From contig NZ_CAMLMK010000003.1 of NCBI RefSeq assembly GCF_946481155.1, forward strand, positions 13,761 to 77,760: a DNA stretch of 64,000 bases, read 5' to 3'. This DNA comes from an uncultured Flavobacterium sp. GTDB taxonomy: Bacteria; Bacteroidota; Bacteroidia; Flavobacteriales; Flavobacteriaceae. The notes under the pieces were generated by a model, which saw only the letters and a program-made list of their open reading frames with translations, was not told the DNA's origin and made no database searches. This document shows positions 35,790-46,460 of this stretch, piece by piece; the stretch's first letter is position 1; every line of letters begins with the position of its first letter. The position numbers were made by a program, and so were the translations under genes.

Positions 35790-35862
35790 AGCGAAAAACG
35801 GGGTTCGAACCCGCGACCTCAACCTTGGCAAGGTTGCGCTCTACCAGCTGAGCTATTTTCGC
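35790..35862 (-). tRNA. tRNA-Gly (anticodon GCC)
   Basis: A 73-base cloverleaf has acceptor GCGAAAA with TTTTCGC, a D arm with AGCTCAGCTGGTAGAGC, anticodon stem CAACC/GGTTG around TTGCCAA, and the T arm GCGGG-TTCGAAC-CCCGT (ending in a G-T pair). The anticodon GCC gives glycine. CCA is not encoded. Confidence 0.96.
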
Positions 35863-35912
35863 ATTATGCAATTTGTCAAAAGAACCGCGATACTTGTTTT
35901 GTATTGCGAGTG

Positions 35913-35942
35913 CAAATGTAAAACATAAATTTAATTCTGCAA
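35913..35942 (-). promoter_or_regulatory. Candidate promoter of the tRNA operon
   Basis: On the minus strand TTG (35942-35940), a 19-base spacer and TACATTTG (35920-35913) match the Bacteroidota consensus. It lies about 50 bases before the 5' end of tRNA-Gly. Confidence 0.55.
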
Positions 35943-36007
35943 GTGTTTTGGTTGAAAAAAAACAAACTTTTTTTTAATTCTTTGATAGCGTTTGTGTTAC
36001 AAAGTGT

Positions 36008-38614
36008 TTATTTTTTTACCAGCATCCGCTTGATTTCATTAAGCTTCATCAAGGCTTCCACCGGTGTTAGGGTATTGATGTCCAAATTCAGGATTTCGTC
36101 TTTAATTTCTTCCAGAAGCGGGTCGTCTAAATTAAAAATGCTAAGCTGCAATTCTTCCTTATCCGATTTAATCCCCGACAACGCCTCGCTCGAATGGTCT
36201 TTCTCCAGTTTCTTTAATAATTTTTGCGCCTTTAGAATTACCGTTTGTGGCATTCCTGCCATTTTCGCCACATGGATACCAAAACTGTGTGCACTCCCGC
36301 CTTTTACCAGTTTTCGGATGAAAAGCACAGTGTCTTTCAATTCCTTTACCGATACATTAAAATTCTGGATGCGCTCGAAAGTCACTTCCATTTCGTTCAA
36401 TTCATGATAATGTGTGGCAAATAATGTTTTAGGTTTGTTCGGATGTTCGTGTAGGTATTCCGCAATGGCCCAGGCAATGGAAATTCCGTCGTAGGTAGAA
36501 GTTCCGCGGCCGATTTCGTCCAATAAAACCAAACTTCGGTTAGAGATATTATTCAAAATCGAAGCCGTCTCATTCATTTCGACCATAAAAGTGGATTCTC
36601 CCATGGATATGTTGTCGCTCGCGCCCACACGGGTGAAGATTTTATCTACAATGCCCATTCGCACGCTCTCCGCCGGAACAAAACTTCCCATCTGCGCCAA
36701 TAATACAATTAAAGCAGTCTGACGCAAAATAGCCGACTTACCCGACATGTTAGGTCCCGTAATCATGATGATCTGCTGGGTGTCGCTGTCCAGGAAAACA
36801 TCATTCGCGATATATGGAATGCCAACAGGCAATTGCTTTTCAATTACGGGATGACGCCCATTTTTAATCTCCAGATCGAAGCTCTCATCAATTTCCGGAC
36901 GGATATAATTGTTTTCAATTGCCAATTGGGTAAACGAGCATAAGCAGTCCAGTTGTGCTACCAGATTCGCGTTGAGCTGCACGGGTTTGATATAAGTGGA
37001 TATCCAAAGTACCAATTGCTCGAACAATTCCTGCTCCAGCTTATAGATTTTCTCTTCAGCACCTAAAATCTTGGTTTCGTATTCTTTTAATTCCTCGGTG
37101 ATGTAACGCTCGGCATTGACTAATGTTTGCTTCCGGATCCATTCCGAAGGCACTTTGTCTTTATGGGTATTTCGGATTTCAATATAATACCCGAAAACAT
37201 TATTGAATGATACTTTTAATGAAGGAATTCCTGTATTGGCACTTTCGCGGGCTTCCAAAGCTTCCAGATATTCTTTTCCCGAAAAAGCAATGGCACGTAA
37301 TTCGTCCAACTCCGGATGAATCCCTTTAGCAATCGCATTTCCTTTATTGATGGATACAGGAGCGTCGGGATTTAGAGTAGCTTTTATTTTCTCACGCAAT
37401 AAATCGCAGGAATGCAGGCTATCACCAATCGTTTTCAATGCTTCATTCGAACTTTCCAAAGCTTGCGTTTTCATCGGGATGATGGCATCCAGAGAATTAC
37501 ATAAATAAACGACTTCACGCGGACTCACTTTCCCGGTGGCAATCTTCGAAATCAAACGCTCCAGATCGGAAATCTGCTTGATCTGGTTTTGCATGTTCTG
37601 CATTACTTCGTTGTTCGCTTTCAAATAGTCGACTACTTCATGACGGCCTTCGATTTTCTTTGCTTCTTTTAGGGGAAGTGCAAGCCAGCGTTTCAGCAAA
37701 CGTCCGCCCATTGGGGAAAGTGTCCGGTCAATTACTTCCAATAAAGTAACTGCGTTTGGATTGTAACTGTGGTACAGCTCCAGATTTCGTATCGTAAATT
37801 TATCCATCCAGACATAAGCGTCTTCTGCAATTCGGTGGATGTTCGTAATGTGCTGTATTTTGTTGTGCTGAGTTTCCGATAAATAGTATAAAATCGCTCC
37901 CGAAGCAATGATTCCTTCCTGAAGTTCTTCAATGCCGAATCCTTTAAGTGAATTCGTCTGGAAATGATTGGTTAGTTTCTCGACAGCATAATCTTCCTTG
38001 TAAATCCAGTCTTCCAGAAAAAAGGAATGGAAATCTTCTCCAAAGCTGCTTTTGAATTGGTTCTTATAATGTTTCTGAACCAAAACCTCACTCGGATTGA
38101 AGTTCTGCAATAATTTGTCAATGTATTCCTCATTGCCCTGAGCTGTTAAGAATTCACCCGTGGAAACATCCAAAAACGCCACGCCAATCGTTTTCTTCCC
38201 AAAATGAATCGAGGCCAAAAAATTATTCGTTTTGGAATGTAATACTTCGTCATTTAAAGCTACACCTGGAGTTACCAATTCTGTTACACCACGCTTAACA
38301 ATGGTTTTGGTCATTTTTGGGTCTTCCAGCTGATCGCATATCGCAACACGAAGTCCGGCTTTTACCAGTTTTGGCAAATAAGTATTCAGGGAATGATGAG
38401 GGAATCCGGCCAAAGCAGTCTCAGAATCCGATCCGGCACCACGTTTAGTTAACGTAATCCCTAAAATTCCGGCCGCACGAACGGCGTCGCTGCCAAAAGT
38501 TTCATAAAAATCGCCTACACGAAACAATAAGCAGGCATCGGGATATTTGTTTTTTATCTCGTTGTACTGCTTCATTAACGGGGTTTCCTTCGGCGCTTTT
38601 TCTTTTGTTGACAT
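36008..38614 (-). CDS. mutS: DNA mismatch repair protein MutS
   Basis: I start at ATG 38614 ([17 protein letters not shown], 868 residues). The mismatch-recognition loop near residues 29-33 has the Phe-x-Glu motif in [12 protein letters not shown]. The ABC-type ATPase has Walker [15 protein letters not shown] and Walker [17 protein letters not shown]. The C-terminal helix-turn-helix dimerisation region is present. It recognises mismatches and recruits MutL. No mutL is nearby. The length and all motifs are normal. Confidence 0.97.
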   Translation of the reverse strand: MSTKEKAPKETPLMKQYNEIKNKYPDACLLFRVGDFYETFGSDAVRAAGILGITLTKRGAGSDSETALAGFPHHSLNTYLPKLVKAGLRVAICDQLEDPKMTKTIVKRGVTELVTPGVALNDEVLHSKTNNFLASIHFGKKTIGVAFLDVSTGEFLTAQGNEEYIDKLLQNFNPSEVLVQKHYKNQFKSSFGEDFHSFFLEDWIYKEDYAVEKLTNHFQTNSLKGFGIEELQEGIIASGAILYYLSETQHNKIQHITNIHRIAEDAYVWMDKFTIRNLELYHSYNPNAVTLLEVIDRTLSPMGGRLLKRWLALPLKEAKKIEGRHEVVDYLKANNEVMQNMQNQIKQISDLERLISKIATGKVSPREVVYLCNSLDAIIPMKTQALESSNEALKTIGDSLHSCDLLREKIKATLNPDAPVSINKGNAIAKGIHPELDELRAIAFSGKEYLEALEARESANTGIPSLKVSFNNVFGYYIEIRNTHKDKVPSEWIRKQTLVNAERYITEELKEYETKILGAEEKIYKLEQELFEQLVLWISTYIKPVQLNANLVAQLDCLCSFTQLAIENNYIRPEIDESFDLEIKNGRHPVIEKQLPVGIPYIANDVFLDSDTQQIIMITGPNMSGKSAILRQTALIVLLAQMGSFVPAESVRMGIVDKIFTRVGASDNISMGESTFMVEMNETASILNNISNRSLVLLDEIGRGTSTYDGISIAWAIAEYLHEHPNKPKTLFATHYHELNEMEVTFERIQNFNVSVKELKDTVLFIRKLVKGGSAHSFGIHVAKMAGMPQTVILKAQKLLKKLEKDHSSEALSGIKSDKEELQLSIFNLDDPLLEEIKDEILNLDINTLTPVEALMKLNEIKRMLVKK

Positions 38615-38759
38615 GCTGGAATAGTTTATTTGCAAATATACACGAAGAGGCCCTTTGATGCTATCCGCTCTTAAAAATTAATTAAAATTTCGTCCATTAA
38701 CATTTTAAAAACTTTTTTTTAATAGATTTGCTTCCTAAACGTTTAAAAACAATTGGTTT

Positions 38760-39269
38760 ATGAAAAGAATACTACTAATGAGTGCGTTTTTCCTTTTTGG
38801 AATCACAGCGTCTAATGCACAGGAGATAGCTTCTAATACGAAAGTAAAAACGGAAGTTAAGAAAACGAAGAAAGCTGCAAAAAAATCTAAAAAAGCGGCG
38901 ATGCCAATGGTAGAAGGTCCCGGAATGGTTTTCGAAAGTGAAACCATCGATTATGGTACTATCGAGCAGAATGCTAACGGACAAAGAGAATTTAAATTCA
39001 CGAATAATGGGAATAAGCCATTAATCATAATGAGCGCTACAGGATCTTGCGGGTGTACGGTTCCGGATGCTCCGAAAGAGCCAATTGCACCAGGGGCGTC
39101 AGCGGTTATCAAAGTGAAATATGACACCAACCGTGTTGGAGGTTTTACTAAGATGGTTACAGTAACATCAAATGCTACTGAAGTGCCAAAAACCTTAACA
39201 ATTAAAGGAGAGGTGAAAGCTGCTCCTGCTAAAGCGGAGCCTGCAAAAATTCAGGAAGTGAAAAGCTAA
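38760..39269 (+). CDS. DUF1573 family exported protein
   Basis: The 169-residue protein has a signal peptide (MKRILLMSAFFLFGITASNA) and a lysine-rich linker with repeated KTKKAAKKSKKA. An immunoglobulin-like DUF1573 domain follows (ESETIDYGTIEQNANGQREF, SATGSCGCTVPDAPKEPIAP, VKYDTNRVGGFTKMVTV). The SCGCT motif is typical of the family. The C-terminus repeats AKAEPAK. DUF1573 proteins are common periplasmic or surface proteins of Bacteroidota with no known function. A TAGATTTG -7-like box lies at 38723-38730. Confidence 0.88.
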   Translation: MKRILLMSAFFLFGITASNAQEIASNTKVKTEVKKTKKAAKKSKKAAMPMVEGPGMVFESETIDYGTIEQNANGQREFKFTNNGNKPLIIMSATGSCGCTVPDAPKEPIAPGASAVIKVKYDTNRVGGFTKMVTVTSNATEVPKTLTIKGEVKAAPAKAEPAKIQEVKS

Positions 39270-39292
39270 TTTTTAGCAAATAATAAATACAG

Positions 39293-39327
39293 AAGCCTTC
39301 AAAATGTGTAATTTTGGAGGCTTTTTT
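39293..39327 (+). terminator. Terminator after the DUF1573 gene
   Basis: AAGCCTtCAAAA pairs with TTTTGgAGGCTT, allowing one T-G pair, and is followed by T residues. Confidence 0.8.
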
Positions 39328-39338
39328 AATGCACTATC

Positions 39339-39869
39339 ATGAGAAAACTGACCACAAGCGAACTGGAACGAAAAAATATTGATGAATTTAAACAGGCTGA
39401 TAAAACGCCGCTGATTATTATATTAGATGACATTCGAAGTCTTCATAATATTGGCTCCGTATTCAGAACAGCGGATGCATTTCTTGTGGAGAAAATCTAT
39501 TTATGCGGAATTACTGCAACGCCACCTAACAAGGAAATTCATAAAACAGCCTTAGGTGCTACGGATACCGTAACCTGGGAATATGCAAAAGACGTCTTGG
39601 AAGTGATTGAAAATCTGAAAAAAGAGAAAGTGAAAGTGTATGCCATCGAACAGGTGGAAAATTCACTGATGCTTAATAATTTTGAGGTTAATGAAAATGA
39701 AAAATATGCTTTAATCTTCGGGAATGAAGTGAAAGGTGTAGCGCAGGAAGCTATTCATCTGGCGGATGGGGTAATCGAAATTCCGCAATTGGGTACCAAG
39801 CATTCACTAAATGTTTCGGTAAGTGCCGGAATTGTAGTCTGGGATTTATTTCAGAAAATGAATAACTAA
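39339..39869 (+). CDS. TrmH-type (SpoU) RNA 2'-O-methyltransferase
   Basis: The 176-residue SPOUT-fold enzyme has motif 1 LDDIRSLHNIGSVFRTADAF (Asn and Arg), motif 2 ALIFGNEVKGV and motif 3 IPQLGTKHSLNVSVSAGI. The C-terminal trefoil knot binds S-adenosylmethionine. It lacks the N-terminal substrate-binding domain found in TrmB/RlmB-type enzymes. The target, tRNA or rRNA ribose, cannot be told. Confidence 0.92.
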   Translation: MRKLTTSELERKNIDEFKQADKTPLIIILDDIRSLHNIGSVFRTADAFLVEKIYLCGITATPPNKEIHKTALGATDTVTWEYAKDVLEVIENLKKEKVKVYAIEQVENSLMLNNFEVNENEKYALIFGNEVKGVAQEAIHLADGVIEIPQLGTKHSLNVSVSAGIVVWDLFQKMNN

Positions 39870-39879
39870 GAAGGATAAA

Positions 39880-41007
39880 TTACTTCGACGGAAGTTGTTC
39901 CAGTATTTTTAAATAATCTTCCTGATTGTTCACAAAATCCATATCGGAAACATCTACAATTACAACATTTAAATCGGTCTGAGTCTTGATGTAATCAAGG
40001 TAGCCCTGGTTGATTTTCTCAAGATATTCTGCCGGGATTTCCTGTTCGTAGGAACGACCGCGTTGCCTGATATTGGTCAGAAGGCGATCCGTATTCTGGT
40101 ATAAATACACATACAAATCCGGTTTGGGCATTTCCTTATGAATAATGTCGAACATAGTTTTGTAAAGACGGAATTCATCTTCTGCTAAAGTGACTTTCGC
40201 AAAAATAAGGGACTTAAAAATGTGGTAATCGGCTACGATAAAATCCTTGAACAGGTCGAATTGCGCAAGATCATCCGACAGTTGCTGGTAGCGATCCGCC
40301 AAAAACGACATCTCCAACGGAAACGCATAACGGCTTTGGTCCTTATAGAATTTCGGAAGGAAAGGATTGTCAGCAAAACGTTCCAAAACTAATTTAGCAT
40401 TAAAATCTTCGGAAATCTTAGCAGATAAAGTAGTCTTTCCGGCGCCGATATTTCCTTCAATGGCAATATAATTATGGTTTTGCAAAGTGAATTTAGCTAA
40501 AGGCGCGTCTAAATCCCCAACCACTATACAATCGCTTTTGTCTTCCGTTTCCTTTAGCAGTTCAGTAATGGATTTATTCAGTATTGGATGCATCCAGTCG
40601 GTTTTCAGATCCAGCATCGGCAGTAAAACAAACCGGCGCTGTTGCATGTGCGGATGCGGAATATGCAAATGCTGTTGTTCAATAATATCTTCGTTGAAAG
40701 CGATGATGTCAATGTCAATGGTCCTTGCCTGATAACCTTCCTGCTCTCCCCGAATCCGGCCAAGTTGCTTTTCGGTCAGGAGGATTTTTTCAAGTATTTT
40801 TTCGGCAGAAAATGAAGTATGCAGCAATATAGCGCAATTGTAAAAGGCGGCGCTCTCAAATCCCCAGGATGGCGTCTCATAAAGTTTTGAGGCACGAATC
40901 ACCGTTCCTATGTTTTTATGTATCAGATCGATAGCGGCCCGGATGTTTTCCAAACGTTCTCCCTGATTACTTCCCAGCGATAAGACAACCTGATTTTGAC
41001 TCTGCAT
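39880..41007 (-). CDS. folK: FolK-deoxynucleoside kinase fusion protein
   Basis: The 375-residue protein joins two enzymes. Residues 1-145 are FolK (VVLSLGSNQGERLENIR, FYNCAILLHT, RTIDIDIIAF, PHPHMQQRRFVLLPM), which pyrophosphorylates 6-hydroxymethyl-dihydropterin in folate synthesis. From about residue 175 there is a deoxynucleoside kinase-like domain with P-loop IEGNIGAGKTTLSAK, a DRY motif in FLADRYQQL and the lid RQRGRSYEQEI. The linker is short and the frame is continuous, so this is a true fusion. The kinase half may salvage deoxynucleosides. I recall such fusions in Flavobacteriia. Confidence 0.92.
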   Translation of the reverse strand: MQSQNQVVLSLGSNQGERLENIRAAIDLIHKNIGTVIRASKLYETPSWGFESAAFYNCAILLHTSFSAEKILEKILLTEKQLGRIRGEQEGYQARTIDIDIIAFNEDIIEQQHLHIPHPHMQQRRFVLLPMLDLKTDWMHPILNKSITELLKETEDKSDCIVVGDLDAPLAKFTLQNHNYIAIEGNIGAGKTTLSAKISEDFNAKLVLERFADNPFLPKFYKDQSRYAFPLEMSFLADRYQQLSDDLAQFDLFKDFIVADYHIFKSLIFAKVTLAEDEFRLYKTMFDIIHKEMPKPDLYVYLYQNTDRLLTNIRQRGRSYEQEIPAEYLEKINQGYLDYIKTQTDLNVVIVDVSDMDFVNNQEDYLKILEQLPSK

Positions 41008-41134
41008 ATGGCAAAATAACTAAAAGAATTTCAGAATTGAAGTATATTTGTGCCAACTGTTGATAACTTATTTTTTTGCTTTCAACTGTAACAAACTTAG
41101 CGTTTTGGCTACCTATAATAAAAAATTAAACAGA

Positions 41135-42901
41135 ATGAAATTTTTAGGAAATGTACTGGCAACAGTAGTAGGATTGGGTGTTTTTTTTATAATGCTTTTC
41201 TTTGGGATTATCATTGTAGGCGCCCTGTTTGGAGGTGATGGAGATAAAGTACGCGTGAAGGATAATTCAGTGATTGAACTGGATTTGGAGGGAGTACGGT
41301 GCGATTACGGCGGTCAGTTCAAATTTACCGATTTTGATTATTTTGAAACAAAACACGATGGTGTGGTTGATGTGTTGAATGCTATCGAAGCTGCCAAAAC
41401 CGATGATAAAATCAAAGGAATCTCGATTCTGAATAACGAGTCGATGCTTGGTTTGGCGCAAAGCAAGGAAATCCGAAGAAAACTGAAAGATTTTAAAAAG
41501 TCCGGAAAATTTGTTGTGGCCTATTCCAATGTGCTTACGCAAAAAGATTACTACTTAAATTCTGTAGCTGATACCGTTTATCTGAATCCTGTTGGAGAAC
41601 TTGATTTCAAAGGGCTTTCCGCTGAAATTCTTTTCTTCAAGGATTTTCAGGATAAGACGGGCGTGAAGATGGAAGTAATCCGTCATGGAAAATATAAAAG
41701 TGCGGTGGAACCGTTTTTAGAAAACGAAATGAGTCCGGCCAACCGCGAGCAAATGACTGTTTTACTGAATTCAATTTGGAGTTCAGTGGTTTCTGATATC
41801 GCAAAAAGCAGAAATATTTCTGTGGATAGCCTGAATGCCATTGCAAATTCTCTTGGTGCAAGAACTCCGGAATTGGCGAAAGCTAGACATTTAATCGATA
41901 AGATAGCTTACGAGGACGAATACCACAACGGTATCCGCAAGGCATTGAAAGTGGATAAGAAAGAAGAGTATAACAAAATAGATATTCTGGATTATGCCAA
42001 GAATGTGGCGACATCGGTTAAGGATTATTCCAAAAAAGATAAAATTGCTGTGGTCTATGCACAGGGTGAAATCGGTTCCGGAGAAGGAGACGTAAGTTAT
42101 GTAGGGGAAGGCTCCATGCGTCGCGCTTTGGAAGAAGCCCGCAATGACGATGATGTTAAAGCAGTGGTTTTGCGTGTAGATTCTCCGGGAGGAAGCGCTT
42201 TGACTTCAGAACTGATCTGGAGGGAAATCGAACTGACTAAAAAGAAAAAACCGGTTGTGGTTTCCATGGGCAATTTGGCGGCTTCAGGAGGTTATTATAT
42301 CTCGTGTAATGCAAACACTATCTTTGCAGAACCGAATACGATTACGGGGTCGATTGGCGTTTTCGGAACACTGCCGAATTTCACGCCTTTGGCTACAAAA
42401 ATCGGAATCAATGCGGAACAGGTGAAAACCCATCAAAATGCTTCGGGGTATAGTGTTTTCGAACCTTTGAATGACGATTTCAAGAAATATGTGACGGAAA
42501 GTGTTGAAAATATCTACACTGTTTTCCTGAAACGTGTGGCTGCCGGCCGAAAAATGACAACTGCTCAGGTGGATGCCATTGCACAGGGACGCGTTTGGAC
42601 AGGAACCGATGCTTTGAAGCTTGGGTTAGTTGATAAACTGGGAGGGCTGGATAAGGCAATTAAGCATGCGGCTTCTTTAGCAAAAATTGAAGACTACAGA
42701 ACGGAAGACTATCCGGAATACGAAAAAACATTTGCGGATCTGCTTCACAATTTTATTGGAGTTTCGATGTTCCAATCGAAGGAAAGCCTTATAAAAGAAG
42801 AGCTTGGTGCAGAAAACTACAAAGTTTTGGAACAAATCAGAAGAGTAAATCAGCGCAGAGGGAACCAGGTAATTATGCCTTATGAGCTGAACATTCGATA
42901 A
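41135..42901 (+). CDS. sppA: Signal peptide peptidase SppA (long form)
   Basis: I start at ATG 41135 (MKFLGNVLATVVGLGVFF, 588 residues) because the upstream extension does not fit the family. After an N-terminal membrane helix there are two S49 peptidase halves. The Ser-Lys dyad is split between them: the lysine lies in VIRHGKYKSAVEPF (first half) and the serine in GNLAASGGYYIS (second half). SppA degrades cleaved signal peptides in the inner membrane. A TATATTTG box at 41043-41050 is a possible -7 element. Confidence 0.94.
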   Translation: MKFLGNVLATVVGLGVFFIMLFFGIIIVGALFGGDGDKVRVKDNSVIELDLEGVRCDYGGQFKFTDFDYFETKHDGVVDVLNAIEAAKTDDKIKGISILNNESMLGLAQSKEIRRKLKDFKKSGKFVVAYSNVLTQKDYYLNSVADTVYLNPVGELDFKGLSAEILFFKDFQDKTGVKMEVIRHGKYKSAVEPFLENEMSPANREQMTVLLNSIWSSVVSDIAKSRNISVDSLNAIANSLGARTPELAKARHLIDKIAYEDEYHNGIRKALKVDKKEEYNKIDILDYAKNVATSVKDYSKKDKIAVVYAQGEIGSGEGDVSYVGEGSMRRALEEARNDDDVKAVVLRVDSPGGSALTSELIWREIELTKKKKPVVVSMGNLAASGGYYISCNANTIFAEPNTITGSIGVFGTLPNFTPLATKIGINAEQVKTHQNASGYSVFEPLNDDFKKYVTESVENIYTVFLKRVAAGRKMTTAQVDAIAQGRVWTGTDALKLGLVDKLGGLDKAIKHAASLAKIEDYRTEDYPEYEKTFADLLHNFIGVSMFQSKESLIKEELGAENYKVLEQIRRVNQRRGNQVIMPYELNIR

Positions 42902-42999
42902 ATCATATTATATTTACAATTAAACCAACTTATTTATGTTTTCATTAAGTGAGTTGGTTTGTTTTTTGTAGTAATTTCGTAGGATAAATATTTCCCAAT

Positions 43000-45636
43000 A
43001 TGTTAAAGAAAGTTTTAAAAATTACAGGAATTTCTTTGTTGGTTATCATCATAGTGTTAGCCGCAGTTCCCTTTTTGTTTAAAGACAAGCTTAAAGAGCT
43101 GGTAGCAAAATCCATTAATGAAAAAGTCGACGCTAAAGTTGCTTTTGAGGATGTAGGCATAAGCCTCTTTCGAAATTTTCCGAATGCAAGCGTTACCATT
43201 GACAAATTGAGCATCATCAATAAAGCGCCGTTTGAAGGCGATACACTTTTTTATTCCGGTGAGGTAAACCTGAAAATGTCGGTGAAAGAACTTTTCAAAG
43301 GCGAAGGCGAAGCCATGAATATTGAAGGTTTCTCTTCGAGAGATGGTGTAGTAAATATTATTTTCAATAAAGACGGCATAGGAAATTTCGATATTGCCTT
43401 AAAAGACGATAAGCCGGACGATCCTTCTGAAAGTGAACCGTTCGCCATGAATATTCAGAAGTATACCGTGGAGAATCTACTTTTCCGCTATATCGACGAA
43501 AAATCAAAAATCAAAATGGTTATCGATAGCCTGAACCATGAAGGTACGGGGAATTTCGCTGCTGAAAAACTGGACCTGAAAACTAAATCGACGGCAAAAT
43601 TGTCGTTGGATATGGACAAGATGAATTACATGAAAGATGTAATGCTGGATCTTGATGCCGTTTTAGCAATCGATCTTAAAAACCAGAAATATGGATTTAA
43701 GGAGAACAAAGCCTTAATCAATCAACTGCCTTTGGAATTTGACGGGTTTATTCAAATGGTGGAAAAAGGACAGATTTATGATCTGAAATTCAAGACGCCA
43801 ACATCCTCATTTAAAAACTTCCTCGGCTTAGTGCCTGCTGCGTATGCCGGAAACCTGAATGCGGTAAAAACAACCGGAGAATTCAAAGTGGATGGAGTAG
43901 TGAAAGGCGAGCTGACGGATACCACAATCCCGAAATTCAATATAGCAATTGCTTCCAATAATGCCTCGTTCCAGTATCCGGATCTGCCAAAATCGGTTCA
44001 GAATATTGTTATAGATACTAAAATTATCAACGAAACCGGTTTGATGAATGATACTTATGTGAATCTGGATAAATTGTCTTTCCGGATTGATCAGGATGTT
44101 TTCAATGCCAAAGCAAACATCAGGAATATAGCTGAAAATGCATTAGTAAATGCCGAGTTAAAAGGCGTTATCAATCTTGCGAATGTAACCAAAGCTTATC
44201 CTGTGAAAATGGACAAGCCGCTTTCCGGAATTTTAGTAGCCGATGTCGTGACCAAATTTGATATGAAATCGGTAGAAACGAGTCAGTACCAAAACATGCA
44301 GAATGCCGGAAATATTTCCCTGACCGGCTTCAATTATACCGGACCTGAAATGGCAAAACCGGTTCAGATTTCTAAAGCTGTTGTCGCCTTCAATATGAAT
44401 CAGATCCGTCTGAACCAATTGGATCTAAAAACTGGAAAATCGGATCTTCATGTAACGGGAACCCTTGATAATTTCTACGGATTCGTATTTAAAGACCAAA
44501 TCCTGAAAGGGAATTTTAATATGAATTCCAATCAGTTGCTGGTGGATGATTTTATGTCACCTTCCACACCTGCGACTACCAAAACAACTAAAAAAGCGGA
44601 GGCTGTAAAAATTCCTGCGTTTTTGGATTGCGCCATTACTGCGAAAGCAAATACAGTGGTTTATGATAATCTAACATTGAAAGATGTTTCCGGTCAAATC
44701 ATCATCCGCGACGAGGCGGCGACGCTTAAAAATGTAAGGAGCTCCATTTTTGACGGAGTGGTTGCAGTAGATGGAGTGGTTTCTACAAAAGGAAAAACCC
44801 CGGTCTTCAGGATGAACCTTGGCATGAGTAAAGTGGATATTGCCAAATCGTTTACCCAGCTGGATATGTTAAAATCACTGGCGCCGATTGCAGGTGTCGT
44901 AAACGGCAGAATAAACTCGACAATCAATCTCGCAGGAAACCTGGATGCCGTCGAAATGACACCGGATCTGAAATCGCTTACGGGTGATTTAGTGGGGCAG
45001 TTGCTTTCTACAACGGTAAATGCCAATAATTCGAAATTACTGACCGCTTTAGGTTCCAATGTGAAATTCATTGATATCAATAAATTGAACCTGAATGACC
45101 TTAGAGCATCCCTGACGTTCAAGAACGGAATGGTGAATCTGAAACCGATGAATCTGCAATATCAGGATATCAAAATGACAATCGGAGGATCGCATGGTTT
45201 TGATCAGTCCATGAGCTATAACCTGAAGTTTGATGTTCCGGCAAAATATCTCGGACCTGAAGTCGGGAAACTTATTGCGAAGCTGACTCCCGCAGAAGCT
45301 GCCAAACTGGATAATGTTCCTGTAAATGGAATCGTAACCGGGAATTTCAAAAACCCAAAAGTAGCCATCGATTTAAAACAAGCGGTGTCTAATGTCACTA
45401 CACAGCTGATAAAATATCAAAAAGATAAATTGATGAACCAGGGAGCTTCGGCATTGGGCACGCTATTTGGAGGGCCTAAAGGAGGTAATACGACTGGCAC
45501 AACGCCAAAAGACTCCACAAAAGTAGTACAGCCAAAAGTGAAAGAAGACGTGAAAAATGCGGCTTCCCAAGCCATCAAAGATTTATTCGGCAAGAAGAAA
45601 AAAGAAGAGCCTAAGCAGCCAACACAAACGCCATAA
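43000..45636 (+). CDS. AsmA family membrane protein
   Basis: The 878-residue protein has one N-terminal membrane helix (ISLLVIIIVLAAVPFLF) and the AsmA opening LKELVAKSINEKVDAKVAFE with SLFRNFPNASVTIDKL. Long beta-rich repeats lead to an AsmA C-terminal domain (about residues 600-820, with LTGDLVGQL and DVPAKYLGPEVGKLI). The tail is K/P/T-rich and low complexity. AsmA-like proteins are thought to bridge the periplasm as lipid-transfer grooves. The gene is alone between sppA and a terminator. Confidence 0.9.
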   Translation: MLKKVLKITGISLLVIIIVLAAVPFLFKDKLKELVAKSINEKVDAKVAFEDVGISLFRNFPNASVTIDKLSIINKAPFEGDTLFYSGEVNLKMSVKELFKGEGEAMNIEGFSSRDGVVNIIFNKDGIGNFDIALKDDKPDDPSESEPFAMNIQKYTVENLLFRYIDEKSKIKMVIDSLNHEGTGNFAAEKLDLKTKSTAKLSLDMDKMNYMKDVMLDLDAVLAIDLKNQKYGFKENKALINQLPLEFDGFIQMVEKGQIYDLKFKTPTSSFKNFLGLVPAAYAGNLNAVKTTGEFKVDGVVKGELTDTTIPKFNIAIASNNASFQYPDLPKSVQNIVIDTKIINETGLMNDTYVNLDKLSFRIDQDVFNAKANIRNIAENALVNAELKGVINLANVTKAYPVKMDKPLSGILVADVVTKFDMKSVETSQYQNMQNAGNISLTGFNYTGPEMAKPVQISKAVVAFNMNQIRLNQLDLKTGKSDLHVTGTLDNFYGFVFKDQILKGNFNMNSNQLLVDDFMSPSTPATTKTTKKAEAVKIPAFLDCAITAKANTVVYDNLTLKDVSGQIIIRDEAATLKNVRSSIFDGVVAVDGVVSTKGKTPVFRMNLGMSKVDIAKSFTQLDMLKSLAPIAGVVNGRINSTINLAGNLDAVEMTPDLKSLTGDLVGQLLSTTVNANNSKLLTALGSNVKFIDINKLNLNDLRASLTFKNGMVNLKPMNLQYQDIKMTIGGSHGFDQSMSYNLKFDVPAKYLGPEVGKLIAKLTPAEAAKLDNVPVNGIVTGNFKNPKVAIDLKQAVSNVTTQLIKYQKDKLMNQGASALGTLFGGPKGGNTTGTTPKDSTKVVQPKVKEDVKNAASQAIKDLFGKKKKEEPKQPTQTP

Positions 45637-45665
45637 AAAAAGCCCCGATTCAGGGGCTTTTTTTA
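45635..45665. terminator. Bidirectional terminator between the AsmA and DUF2797 genes
   Basis: AAAGCCCC and GGGGCTTT form a stem around a 6-base loop with A and T tracts on either side. It overlaps the stop codon of the DUF2797 gene. Confidence 0.88.
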
Positions 45666-46460
45666 TAATAAGCCTATTTTTACTACATACCCTTCATAAG
45701 TACGCACATTAAAAACAGTACCGTCTTCAAAGATGAGGTATTGTCCTTTCACGCCTGCGAGCTTGCCTTTAAAATAAGGCGTTTTATCAAGATTTAAGCT
45801 GCTCACTTTCTTCGGGTAAGTCATAACGGGATAGCTAAGCTCATATAATTGTTCAGGAACTTCAGCGAAATAAGGCAGTACTTCCTCAGGAATGAGATTG
45901 GCCAGGTTGTTTCTGGTGAAAACTAAATCGACTTCAGGAATTTCGTTTTTCAGCATCTTCTGCCAATTGGTCTTGTCGGCAAAATGATTTTTTAAGGCCA
46001 CCTCGGTAATTCCTGCCAGATAACGGTTCGGAACTTCCACAATGGCCACGGCATGAACCGCACCCTGATCAATCCATCGGGTAGGAACCTGGGTTTTTCT
46101 GGTTACGCCGACTTTAATCTCACTCGATAAAGCCAAATAAACAATATGCGGCTGTAATTGCACTCTTTTTTCATATTCCAGATCGCGATCTTCAATGTCT
46201 AGATGGGCAGTGCTCAATTCCGGTCTCATGATCCAATCACCGGCAGCGGCACTCGACATGAAACAGTCATAACAAAATCCCTGACGGAAAATTTTCTTCT
46301 TTTTTCCGCAATTTAAACATTGGTAGCCCAGAAAAGTAATTTCCAATTCTTTGCCTAACAGCTGGTTAATATTCAAAAAGCTGTTTTCAAAAACAAGATA
46401 ATACTGGATTGGGGTTCCAAATTCGGTTTGCATTTTCGTCAGTACGCCTTCGTATGTCAT
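45663..46460 (-). CDS. DUF2797 family protein with a zinc-ribbon-like motif
   Basis: The 265-residue protein has a four-cysteine motif, CLNCGKKKKIF then CYDCFM (about residues 48-69), that could bind zinc. The following region, HIVYLALSSEIKVGVTRKTQ with PTRWIDQGAVHAVAIVEVP, resembles GIY-YIG-type folds, as I recall being noted for DUF2797. The function is unknown. The gene is monocistronic and convergent to the AsmA gene. Confidence 0.85.
   Translation of the reverse strand: MTYEGVLTKMQTEFGTPIQYYLVFENSFLNINQLLGKELEITFLGYQCLNCGKKKKIFRQGFCYDCFMSSAAAGDWIMRPELSTAHLDIEDRDLEYEKRVQLQPHIVYLALSSEIKVGVTRKTQVPTRWIDQGAVHAVAIVEVPNRYLAGITEVALKNHFADKTNWQKMLKNEIPEVDLVFTRNNLANLIPEEVLPYFAEVPEQLYELSYPVMTYPKKVSSLNLDKTPYFKGKLAGVKGQYLIFEDGTVFNVRTYEGYVVKIGLL

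Noticed and set aside
43251..45398. Several minus-strand frames opposite the AsmA gene
   Set aside because: They are fragmented, lack promoters and domains, and lie opposite a continuous well-supported coding region.
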